Below are positions 11,875 through 22,700 of a stretch of DNA of 64,000 nt, in pieces. The translations under genes and the position numbers were made by a program. The notes beneath the pieces are model-generated. The model did no database searches and was not told the origin of the DNA. It saw only the letters and a list, made by a program, of their open reading frames with translations. The stretch spans positions 1-64,000 of the forward strand of contig RCNN01000504.1 in the NCBI GenBank assembly GCA_003667245.1, in the 5' to 3' direction. Source of the stretch: Heterostelium multicystogenum (Eukaryota > Evosea > Eumycetozoa > Acytosteliales > Acytosteliaceae). The first letter of the stretch is position 1; each line of letters starts with the position of its first letter.

Positions 11875-12157
11875 CAACTACTTATTAAAGATGCAGGCAC
11901 GATGGTTGCAGTATGGTAATAAGGCAAGCTTGCTTGGTACTACATGAGAGATTAAAACATTACAGTTGTACAGATACCTGTTATGGTTGTAAGAATCTTA
12001 TCAAGTTAGCGAATAGGAAAAAGATCAGGGAAAGTCAAAGTCAAACAATGGATCCTATTGATACTGGGAAACAACATTTTTTCAAAACAACAATTTTTAA
12101 AAATTTTTCTTATTGTTTTTTCGACTTGTGATAATAAAAAATTGCATGTATAGTAAT

Positions 12158-13172
12158 TTAAAGATCCCAATTTTTGTTTATTATTTGAAATAGTGGAAAA
12201 AGGTCAATGTTGACATTTAATGCTATTCCTGGAGGCGGACCATTTATGTCTCCATGGTAAATGTCTGCTATTGGAATTTGTATTGTATGCGATCCAAGAG
12301 CGACAGGGGGCAAAGCATTGTTTCCATTCATTGCACCAGGTCCAAGATTAAGTGTTGTTGTGGTTGTTAGTGCAACTGGTTGAGAACCAAAGGAAACAAC
12401 TCGAGATGGAGTTTTAACTGAAACTGTTCGGCGATATAAAATTGCTAGAGATCTAAAAGTATTCGCTGGGGGAGGATTGTTTAGTCTTCGAAAAATCTTT
12501 ACACAAAGAACAACTTGAATATCAGAGTTGTTTCCAAGATATCTTTTAGCTTTTTGATGTAGAGAGGACAAAGATTCGGAAACACCCACCTCAATCACTA
12601 CAGTGGGAAATGGTTCATTATTTGCTGTTGATGCAAGAAGAGGTGGTTGTACATGATGGGGTCTACCAGCTGGACAAAGAGAGCAATCAGCTTTCTGCAG
12701 CTACTTGACCCATAACTAGAGTCATAGATCCAGTACCCAAGAGTGATCCATCAGGTAGTTGAAGAGATAAACGAATATATAACCATCTAGCTATAATCTC
12801 ATGAATAGCAGAGATGGTTAATTCATAGATTATAACATTACCATCAATGAACCAAAATCTAGATTTCAAATCACCTCTGTCATAGTCCAAAAACTCTTGT
12901 AATGTGAGACCCTTCTCTATTATGTAATATAAAGGTTCATTGGATTCATTTTGAGTGAAAGGTAAATAGAACTAAAAACAAATAAATATTAGTAAATAGG
13001 AAAAATAAATATTAAAATTTTTTCTTCATACATCTCGAAGTTGTTTAATTCTTTGTTCCCACGTTCCTGTCAAGATTAGTTGAGAGCCTGTTGATGAGGA
13101 ATTATCAGAGGAAGGCGGAGAAGTTGAAGATGAAAGTAAAGGCCAAGGTGTTACTCTTTTTGGTTCACCCAT
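12158..13172 (-). CDS. Uma2-type PD-(D/E)XK nuclease-like protein
   Basis: Exon 1 (13032-13172) encodes MGEPKRVTPWPLL and a Ser-rich stretch. A 60-nt intron (12972-13031, GTATGA to TTTTAG) precedes FYLPFTQNESNEPLYYI and GLTLQEFLDYDRGDL. The fold signature runs: RFWFIDGNVIIYE, a helix with H (AIHEIIARWLYIRL), a core SLLGTGSMTLVM, then KADCSLCPAGRP (candidate catalytic Asp) and VVIEVGVSESLSSL (candidate catalytic Glu) followed by a QKAKRYL helix. This order matches the Uma2/putative restriction endonuclease family, common in bacteria and some fungi. One frameshift near 12690 separates the Asp and Glu halves. The C-terminal part has Pro/Thr-rich segments and no known domain. Whether it cuts DNA cannot be told. 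The start is the ATG in frame with exon 1. Confidence 0.55.
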
Positions 13173-13326
13173 TTCTTCATTTGATTGTCACTTGTATTTG
13201 TGCTAGGTTATTTGTTTCAAAAAAATTTTCTTCAAAGTAAGCAGTTTATTTATATAAAATATTGGTTATTAATCAATTACCAATAAAATATTAACAAACA
13301 ATATTATTTCTTTGTCTTTTTACCAG

Positions 13327-13633
13327 ATCCTATTGTTCTTTTTCCTACCACAATTAAGAGGAACCTAAAGAAGATATCCCAAGGTCAAGTCGGAATATTA
13401 GATGCCAGTGGTGGAAAAACACAAATTGAAGTTACTTCTGAAGATTGTCGTTTTATTTAGGTATCCGGATCACCTCTTAAACAAAAAGTAGTTCAACATG
13501 GACCTTTGTAAGTATGATAATATACTAATATTATTACATGATAACTATGAATAATTACTTGATACAGTGTTATGAATCTGAACAAGAAATCAAACCTTCA
13601 TCCTGGATAAATCAATCTATATCATTATCTTAA
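13327..13633 (+). pseudogene. Pirin C-terminal fragment
   Basis: A short stretch reads as the C-terminal part of a pirin (cupin-fold) protein: GQVGILDASGGKTQIEV, then CRFI-stop-VSGSPLKQKVV and QHGPF. A splice donor GTAAGTATG at 13508 and an acceptor ATACAG at 13567 join it to VMN, and a one-base shift then gives SEQEIKPSSWINQSI with a stop at 13631-13633. Full pirins are close to 300 residues. Only about 95 are visible here, and no N-terminal cupin or its metal-binding His residues appear upstream. The in-frame TAG inside FI-VSG and the missing N-terminus point to a relic or a broken copy. It lies head-to-head with the Uma2-like gene. Confidence 0.5.
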
Positions 13634-13894
13634 GTTAGTTATCTTTAAATAAAGATATTGTATAATAATAGTCTTTCAAATTATCTTTCGTATGAATAGT
13701 TGATAACTTTCTATTTATTAGTTTTGGTTTTAAAGATTTACAGTTCAATAAAAGTACTAGTTAACTTAGGTTCATAGCTTTGTAAAAGTGTTGTTGAATT
13801 CTAGAATGTAACTATAATAGACAAAGATATAATTTATTGTGCTCAGTTAGTATTGATTGTTTCACCATTATTTAGTTTCAATCTAAATGATTAT

Positions 13895-13975
13895 CTTAGT
13901 TTCTCTCTTTCTCTCCTCTCTCTTCTCTCTAATTCTCCTCTGCTCTCTAATTCTTCTCTGCTCTCTAGATTCAGT
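13895..13975. repeat. CT-rich polypyrimidine tract with short tandem unit
   Basis: A CTCT-rich low-complexity run. Within it the unit CTCTCTAATTCT(C/T)CTCTG occurs twice in tandem. It lies between the pirin fragment and the zinc-finger gene and does not encode a supported protein. Confidence 0.6.
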
Positions 13976-14064
13976 GGATCTCTATCATTCATTTACCTTC
14001 TTGATAATGGTATAGTGAATAAAAAAAAAGAAAAGACGTCGAATCGCTGTATTAGGTTGCTAAT

Positions 14065-14302
14065 TTAAGCACCGAGTTGGAAACAATCGGCGAAAGCTCT
14101 ACCAGCATGCTTGTTCTCGGCATGTTGTCTTAATTCTGGTTCTTTAGTGGTACACCAAGAAAGAAGCTCTGCAAACATTGCACATGATGCTCTTAGCAGC
14201 TTCGTTTGACTTCAATTGACTCTTTCCCTTAGTCTCACCAGCAGCTTTCTTGAGATTTCTCTCTCTCTTTTGTTGAGCACGAGCACCGTTTCCAGAAGGC
14301 AT
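14065..14302 (-). CDS. Small zinc-finger protein, At2g23090-like
   Basis: About 78 residues, the usual size of this conserved small family. The N-terminus MPSGNGARAQQKRERNLKK is basic, as expected for the 4F5-like region, followed by GETKGKSQLKSNEAAKS. A single zinc finger follows: CNVCRASF, CTTKEPELRQ, then HAENKH. A frameshift near 14157 lies between the Cys pair and the CTT strand; with it bridged, the protein ends FADCFQLGA and a stop at 14065. I chose the ATG at 14302 because the upstream extension in the same frame is hydrophobic and not part of the family. The family's molecular function is not well established. Confidence 0.78.
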
Positions 14303-14916
14303 TATTACTAGATATACTTGATAGTGTTGAAATAATAGATAGATAGATAAAATAACAACCAAAAACTGTTTAAAATTGCCGTTTTTCTATTTTTTTTTCC
14401 TCTCCACCATATCAAAATATAAAAATTTAATTAAATTTTGTAAAATTAAAAAAATGCTGTAATTGTTGTAATGCCAACAACAACAGTTCAACTTAATAGT
14501 TGTGGTCAAACTTGAATTCAAGTAAGTAGTATATAATTTAATAGATAATCTGCTAATGGATATCTGAATGTTATTGTTTGAATATGATATTCATTGTTCA
14601 TTGATAATGATTCCGTATTTTTAAAATTGTTATTATTTTATATTTTTATTATTATTATTTATTATTATTATTATAATGATGATAAATAAAGTATGTATCG
14701 AAAAAAGGACACTTACCTTTTTTGGTAAGGACCTTTGATATCTTACTTATTTGAATGATTAATAATCTTCTCTCTGATTAATAATAATAATAATAATAAT
14801 AATACCTTAAAAATAATAAACAATAACAATATGGTTATAGTAAATAAAATTAAACTAATATTTAATGTTTTTTATTTATATACAAAATGTTTATTGTTTA
14901 AATCTAGATTGTGAAA
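14303..14916. other. AT-rich intergenic region with AAT repeats
   Basis: Holds the promoter side of the zinc-finger gene and the 3' end of the VPS9-DUF726 gene. It includes TTA/AAT trinucleotide runs near 14650-14670 and 14780-14805. A short pair, GGACACTTACC and GGTAAGGACC (about 14707-14732), is partly self-complementary. No gene is supported. Confidence 0.5.
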
Positions 14917-17900
14917 CTAACATTGGTCTTTAACTACAAGGAAAGGATTACATTCAGTTGAATGATTAATATTTACATGGGCGAATATCTTTTTGAGTAC
15001 CTCCTCATTTTGATAATCTAGGTGTGATGATATAGTCGCTCTGACATCAACATTTTCAATCATGTTGATATAGTATTGTGTTTCTAATTCATTTCGTTAG
15101 TGGTGTACTAAAATGATTTAATATATGAATACATACTCTTTGAATATTCTGGTTTCTTTTGATTAGTTGTTATAGTTGATGACATATATGCTTCTTTGGA
15201 GCTTTTGATGGCTGACTTTGTATGAACATCATGATCACTTGATATAATGGCAGAAGTTGTTATATTTAGGTGAGTTAGAGTGGACAGTTGAACTTGTGTA
15301 CATAGATGTCTCTTTCATTTCGATTGCATCGTTATTTGAAAGTTGATCAATCTGTTGGTTTTGCTTTGAAAATACACCATCTCCAAACAATGAGCTAAAT
15401 GTTTGTACTTCCTGTTTGTTTACTTGGATTGGGGCAAATCCAGCTGCCAAGAAGTTTTTATCCTCTAGACTGTTGGATTCGTAACAATATTGTAAGAGAA
15501 TGTCGTCAGGCGAATAGCAGTTCACAAGTCTTCCCGAGACAATCTTTCTAATCTTGACCCAGATTGATAGATTGATAGGGATTGGTGCTCCAATAAAAAT
15601 GACATTCTCAATCATGCCATATGCTTTCTTGGCAACCAGTTCTAGCAGACAATAGTATATGAGACTAGCACCCATTGATACACCAACCAGTGTGATTGGA
15701 CGCTTTCCAAATCTGGTGGTTGACAAAATTTCGTCTGCAAGTACTTGTCCAGCTTTATGTGCACTGTCCTTCACTGTACCCCAGCAGGTCTTGATGATTG
15801 ACATTGCTTCTAACAGAGTGGCACTGGGGAGGATAGCATCGTGTAGCATACGAGATGTGAACTTTGCAAATGTACTGCTGTCTTCGACCTTCTTTTTGTA
15901 ATTTTTTGAGCGATTCATACAGTTCGAAAAGCTGCTTAGTCTCCCATGCGATTGTGTATACCTCTCCAAGACACTGTACACCAGACATCAAGCTCTGCTC
16001 CCACTTTATCAAATCTTCTTTGCCAGAGTCCGCTGGATTTTTCAACCCATCCAAGTGCTCCAATCACTACATGCAGTCCAAATGTCTCGTTGACTTTTTT
16101 GATTGTCAGTTCCTCGATACCAGAAGTGTGTTTCTTTACATGCTCAGCAGTGAATGTAGCACCAGCTGCTCCAAAGAGAATTGATGTTAGTGCCGTTCCA
16201 CTTATTCCAGCAGCTGATAAAGCAGTAAGGACAGTGGTTGCACCGATCAAGTGAAGTGCCGCACCAATGACAGGAGCAGCAACAAGACCACCAACTGCAA
16301 GTAATGCACCACCAGTAAGAGCAGCCAATCCAATCTTCAGAGATCTATAATTTGATGTAGTTCGCTCAAAGAGATTCTTGATGCCACCACCCGACTTTTT
16401 GAGATAGATTCAATCAGAGTTTGTCCGACTGCAACCTCCATGACAATTAAGGCAAGCTCAGCTTCGAGTGGATTCAGCTTTGCTGCAAATCTCATAAGCG
16501 CAGAACGTATTCTGGCATCATATCCATTTGATATGGCCAAATGTATGATGCTTGATAGGATTTCCATTCGTTTTCTCCTCAATTTCTTTTTGGACTGGAT
16601 CATCGACAATGTTATTATAAATTGCCGATGATTGTGATGCATTCAGAGAATCATCAGATCTTCTTATGGCTGTTTCGCTCATCAGCGATTCTATTGACTC
16701 TATTGACTTGGTCAAAGATGGATAATTGTCTAACTTGAAAGAAATGGTACTGTTGCTTCTGGTCAAAGTCTCACCATCTCCATTCCCATTCAAAAGAGGG
16801 CTCATTTTTGCTAATTTGAGATTGTGTCAGCATCTCATGGAATTTGTTGGTAATAAACGACATGGCAGATGATAATGTTACAAAATAATAGGCAGCTTCA
16901 GATAGAAGCAAATCTTGTGATCTGAAAATCTCAATATATCTAGTTTGGTTTGATAAACAATTAGATGGTCTGCTATCATGATGGTTGGGTTTATGAATAA
17001 TACATACTTAATATTTGAATAGAGATAGGCTGGATTTGTTTTGATTACAACCAAAACAAGGCAATTGATAAACTCATCGGCACCAAAAAGTTTTTCCTGA
17101 TTCCTTTAGACCTTGTGATATAATACGTGAGAATCTTAGAAGGCACATTATTTTGTCACGAGGTGTCTGGTATAAATTAATATGTGATAGCTCTACGACT
17201 GCCAATTCCCATTTGATATTCTTGAGATGATCTGGATGTAGCTCTAGGAAATCAATAGGTTGTGTTTTAAGAAAATTGATTGCGTGCTTGATCTCATTAT
17301 CCTTATCCTTATTGATTGGACATATCCTATCAATCATTTATTTGGTTAGTTAGTTAGCTATATCAAATACATTTGTAACAATCATGATTGTAAATACATA
17401 CAGATCAAAAAGTTTAATCAAAATGATAGATTCAACTGATTCAATGATCCTGTTTCTATCTTCTTGTTTCAAATCCAAATAAATGCTATTTACAAACTTT
17501 GAGAGCTGTTGTTGGTACTGTTGGCCTTTGTCTATTATGAATGACTCGAAATCCTCTTCTTCACCATTGAGATACTCTTTGATCTCTCTCTCTAAATTGA
17601 ATGAATACGTCCTAATCTCTGCAAGTAGCGATGGACTCAGCTTCTTCAAAAATGTATTATTATATAATTCGGTGTCGTTGAGGATGCTGCTATTGCTGTT
17701 ATGCGACTCATTAGGTCTGTTGGTGCTACCAGCGCTGCTGTCTAATCGGTTGTCAATTTCGATGTCGTAGTGCGAACGGTAGTTGCACAGTGGGTGTGAT
17801 TCAATCAGCTGATTGATCTGGTAGTTTGTCAGGTGGAACTGATCGAATACACCAGAGAGGAAGTTGCTGACCGTGACGCATTTGTAGTCGTGCACAGAGA

Positions 17901-18474
17901 AGCACCAAAGCAGAAGCGAGGCGATCACTTCGCCGAGTGTCGATCTCTCCTCGGTCGAGTCTGGTGCCTTGGTGATCATGCCGTTTGCATACTCTATATA
18001 AAACATCGATTCATTACTCTCATTGTTGGCACCAGTAGTGGCACTATCAAAGTTTGCAGCATCGTTCATCTCAACACCAGTACTCCCATACAGACGAGAT
18101 CTATTATTATTTTTAGTGCTTCTTCCAAATAAAAATGGTGCAATATTATTACTGTTGTTATTGTTATTATTGCTCTCACTTTTACTCTTAAAAATATATC
18201 TATTTAGTAAATTGCTGCCAATATTATGATTGATACTATTACTACTATTGTTATTATTGTTATTGTTGTTGTTGTTGTTATTATTGTTAATGAGTTTATT
18301 CTCCATTATTTTAGATTCATCTTCACTATTGTTGTTGTTCACTAAATTTGTATCTTTCTTGTTTATGTCATCTTCGACATTGGCTGTTGGACTAATATTT
18401 AAATTACTACTGTTATCAGAACTATTAATATTATTAGTTGTTGTTGTTGTCTGGTTGTTTCTATTTCTAAACAT
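14917..18474 (-). CDS. VPS9-domain and DUF726/TMCO4-like hydrolase fusion protein
   Basis: The N-terminus is Asn/Ser-rich low complexity with a long poly-Asn run. A VPS9 domain (Rab5-type GEF fold) follows: FDLICPINKDKDNE after an intron, TPRDKIMCLLRFSRII, FGADEFINCLVLVVIKTNP, SNIKYIEIFRSQ across an intron at 16940-17007, and SEAAYYFVTLSSAMSFI. Without a gap the same exon runs through a Ser-rich linker (about 16810-16570) into a DUF726 module: LAALTGGALLAVGGLVAAP, FGAAGATFTAEHVKKHTSG, GLHVVIGALGW, the nucleophile elbow LVGVSMGASL (about 15660), NCYSPDDIL and, in the last exon, ISSHLDYQ. A final intron with a GTATGT donor lies near 15137, and the stop is at 14917-14919. Frameshifts at about 17085, 16805, 16575, 16395, 16030, 15900 and 15235 are bridged. 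DUF726 proteins include human TMCO4 and yeast Mil1. Two adjacent genes cannot be fully excluded, but there is no room for a promoter between the halves. Confidence 0.68.
18246..18292. repeat. Trinucleotide run encoding poly-Asn
   Basis: GTT/ATT repeats on the plus strand, read as AAC/AAT (Asn) codons on the minus strand within the N-terminal low-complexity part of the VPS9-DUF726 gene. The mixed codons suggest an old run rather than fresh slippage. Confidence 0.8.
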
Positions 18475-19730
18475 TTATGCAAAAGAGAAATAAATTAAAA
18501 AGTAATATTTGCAAATATTATATAAATTTGGAATAAAATTAAATAAAATCAAATATTTTTTGGATTAATAAAGTTATTTCCCATACACAAAAACTAACTC
18601 AACTTTGATTTTCAATTCTCATCCTGGGTTATAGAGTGATTTTTTAATTATTTATTCTTATCATTTGGTTTGGTTCATCACCAACTAAACCTATTACTCT
18701 TATCTATAGCTTTTAGTTATCACTTCAAAAAAGCTATAATCCTATATATAATTATCAAATATTTTATTGAATTGATGATCCCTATTATGAGTTATGATTG
18801 AACACATAACAATGTAAGAATAGTTTATTGGTGAATTCATAAATGAGTACCCAACTATATTGTAGATTTGTTACAATACTAAGAAGTATTGAAAATTGAA
18901 CAATATTTATTTATTTATACAAAATATTAATTATTCATATTAATTTTTAAAAAATAAAAAATCTTTTTTTTAATTTAATTCTGCTTTTTTTATTGTTCAC
19001 AAAAAACAATTTTTTATAATTGAACCCATGTGCAATAACAATCAATAATACACTCATCTTCTTAATAGTAGTTATATTTATTTTCTTTTGTTTCTTGTTT
19101 GTTTGTTGTTTGTTTGTTTGTTTAATAGCTATCTAGCAACAATAACAACAAAGCCAACCACAGCACTATTATACTCATCTTATTATATTTACATTGACCC
19201 ACTCCACACTACCTGGAAATCAAGTAAGGACACATCCAAATCATCACACAAGTCCAAACTCATTCCACATTGATCATCACACAACAAGGATTCCTATCTT
19301 TTGTTGGTCCTCTCTCTTCTTTCTTACTATTCGATTCATTCTATCCTTCTAACACCATCAATCAATCTTTACAATACTCACTTATTGTTAATATTTACAA
19401 GAAAGTCAAACTGTCCAGTTTGATAAATTAATTCAATTCTTATACTATTAGTCGTAGCAACATATAGTTGTCCAGTAAAGTCACCTCCTTCATCAGAACA
19501 GAAGAAGAGTATTTATTGTAGAAAAACAAAAAAAAAAGGGTAAACTATACTTTTAGTCAGTCAACATCAAATTGTTGGAGTTACATTCTCAATTATTAAT
19601 TAAGATTTAAAATTAAATAGTTCATCACTTCACTACTCCCTTGCAATCTACATTCACATATATAAGCATACAATACTTTATTATACATATATATATTTAC
19701 AAAAAGTAAAGCATAAATTATTATAATAAT
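18475..19730. other. Divergent intergenic region
   Basis: About 1.25 kb between divergently transcribed genes (VPS9-DUF726 leftward, deubiquitinase rightward). It holds A/T homopolymers, TTTG repeats at about 19085-19125 and pyrimidine patches near 19310-19370. The 61-codon frame at 19088-19273 is not supported. Confidence 0.5.
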
Positions 19731-22700
19731 ATGATAAACGATATACGATATTTTACAGATTTAATTAAAAAGCTGTAAGTATTAGTGCTTGCATTCTGAG
19801 TGTAATGTGTACTTATCATTGATAATGTTCATGACTATAGCCGTCGAATTAAGAGAATTATTGGATGCTCTTGATTATCTGATTAGAAATGGATCAACAC
19901 CCAAAGCACTGGCCGGTGAACCAGTACCAGAATTGACACCTCTTGAGGAGTTTAAGGGTATCGAGAAGTTACCAGAATTAGTAGAAACATTGTGGTGGAA
20001 ATTGTAAGTTTTAAACAATCAATTGCTTTTATATAAGATGTTGCAAGCTTTCAAAAGGCTTGGTCTTCATCATCACCCATGCTCTTCTTCACTTTGTAGC
20101 CTAATAACTATCTTTGTGTAGCGAGCTCTTCACTCTTAAGATCACCAAATTTAATTTAATCCAAATTAAAATTTTAATCAAAAATTTCATTTTTTTTTTT
20201 TAAAAATTTCTCTACTTCAAACTTTGGCAATGAAGGACACAATCTTCTGAGTTGGCAACCAAAATCCGATCTTTCTTACAGATTTGTATAGTTATTTCCT
20301 TAAAGAAGATTGCCAAAGATGATAACCCCAACGAATATCTCAAGGTTTTGATGAATATATTCTCACCAAAGCCATTCCAAAGGAGTAACGACTATAGATA
20401 TAACCAAGAATATATTGAACTCCCAACCAAGGTAATTTACATTGTACAACACTGATAATCACTTTGAGAAATCCTAACACTATTCTCCATTAGATTTCGA
20501 ATCATCTTGCTACTTATTTTGCCCAACATGACGGTGTTTCACTCTTAAAGGAAAAGATTAAAAATCATAAGGGATCATTCGAGAATTTAAAGAGATTACT
20601 TGGTACTTTGAAAAAGGTAACAAAAAGAACCAAAACAAGATACTTGATTTTGTATTAATATTAATACAATTTTATCTTTTTTAGTATACAAAAAAGAATG
20701 CTATGGATGAAACAGATCAAGAAGTTGAAGAGTTTATAAAGCTTGTAGTGAATAGAATTTTATCGACACCGGATGAAGAGTTCAAGAATGAAAGCAAAAA
20801 GGATTTGGACTTTTGTTTAAAATACCTCAACAGTATTGTCTCCAACATCACAGAGAATACTTTTACAATGACAATTCAACTCTACAGTATGGATATTGCC
20901 TTGAAATGCTTTAAATCATTATCTCTCGAGAAGAGAAATGCCGGTTTAAATGATATAATCCGTTTCACCAAGTTTGAATCCTATCACGCTTATACGAGAC
21001 AGTACCCTTATTGTTCACCAGAGTAAGTTTTATCTCACCAAACCCAATCTATCAATTTTTTTGTTCTAACATTTCATTTAAACATAAACAGAAAAGTTGT
21101 TGAATGGATTAAAGAAAACAAAATTGTGGAGCTCTTGTTTGGTGAAACTATGCATATTCAATTGCTTCAAAAATGTACAGATATATTAAAATTTTTGGCG
21201 GATAAGAAGGCATTCCAACGTAAGTATCTCGATCTTATGTGGAGTGCTGCCGAGGGTAAACATGAAACAATTGAAAATGTCATCTATGATACGATTGGAA
21301 ATATCGCTCCACTGCTCCCTACTTCCGAAATTGAGTACCTCTTTAACAAGATCAAGGAGATCCCTCTCGAACACTATACATTACAGACATTGCAGTTGAT
21401 CTCCTGTCTCACTCAGAATCGTCTACAGTTCATGGGAGGAAACGGAAGTGTTGGTGGAAACATAGGAATCGATGATTCACGTGAAGCTACCATCGCTCGT
21501 GGTTTGGAGATCTTTTGGTCATTGCTCCAGGACAATAATATTCATATAAATAGCTCTCAAGATGTTGATAAAGATGGAAACAAAACCGATGATATTGTGT
21601 CATCTATTTCTCCAGAGCTTACTCATCAAGCTTTGGTCCATCTTCAGGACGCACTTTTCTATCACCATACACAACGTCACGAATACCTCACAAAGTGCAT
21701 GGATAATATTGAGAATCACCGATCCGTCTTGTTCTCATTACGTTTGATTCAATTTATCATCACTATTTCCACCGAACGACAGAAAAAGAATCAAACTCAG
21801 TTCAACAGCAACGAAGGATCTTCTGCCATTGTCGAACACATCAACAAACAGATGGGACTAATCGATAAGTTCTTTGCCCACCTCGAATTCTACAAACAAC
21901 AATGTAAATCTGCTCTCGACAGTGAGGAAATGATGGTTGTAGATGAGCTTGGAGATACTATTCTGTATGGTCGTCACTCACATTCTGTACAAATGGAAGA
22001 TTTCTTAAACTTTATTAGTTTCATCTGGGAGAAATCCGATATTATGCCAACCAACGCCAATATCGATGTACTATGGCTTGTTTATGTTGTAGATCCAATA
22101 TCCTCTAAAGATAGAGATTTATTCTTTAGATGGGTCGAAAAAACATTTAGTACAAGAGTAATGTATTTTCCTATATATTGCAAACAAATCAATCAATTAT
22201 TAATCAAATTTACCCATTCCCTAGTATGAACAATGTTTATCAATCTTTTTAGAGAAATATAATGAAATTCCATTTAATAATTTAGAATTATCTGGAGCTG
22301 CATTATACACTCATTGCATGAGAACTGTTAATCATGATAGAGGACTGTACGTATAATTTACCTTTATATAAAAGCATTATATTAACTTTAGCTTTATTAG
22401 TAACAATCTTATTGGTGTTGAGAATCTATGGAGAATTGTTCTTGAAAGCTGAAAATGAAGAAGTCGGAAAAGAAGTAATTTCATTTATTATTGATTTGTA
22501 TAAATTTGTAAGTTCATCTTTGATTTGTAAATATGTATGGCAAGTTGTTTTAACATTGTTTCACTATCATTTTAGATGGCCAGTCATGACAAGAGTAAAG
22601 GAGATGAATTCCTTACAACTTGTATATCCAATCTCTCGAATATCCCAACCGATACTGGAGTTTTGAATAATACTGATCGTATCTTGGTAAATAGAACTTT

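Noticed and set aside
17483..18493. Leu-rich plus-strand frames opposite the VPS9-DUF726 gene
   Set aside because: They are antisense readings of Asn/Ser-rich codons (AAC/AAT read as GTT/ATT), not membrane proteins.
19825..19833. ATGTTCATG as the sole start of the deubiquitinase
   Set aside because: The upstream spliced exon from 19731 gives a protein-like YFTDLIKKL that better fits the family, although its join needs a one-base correction; both starts stay possible.
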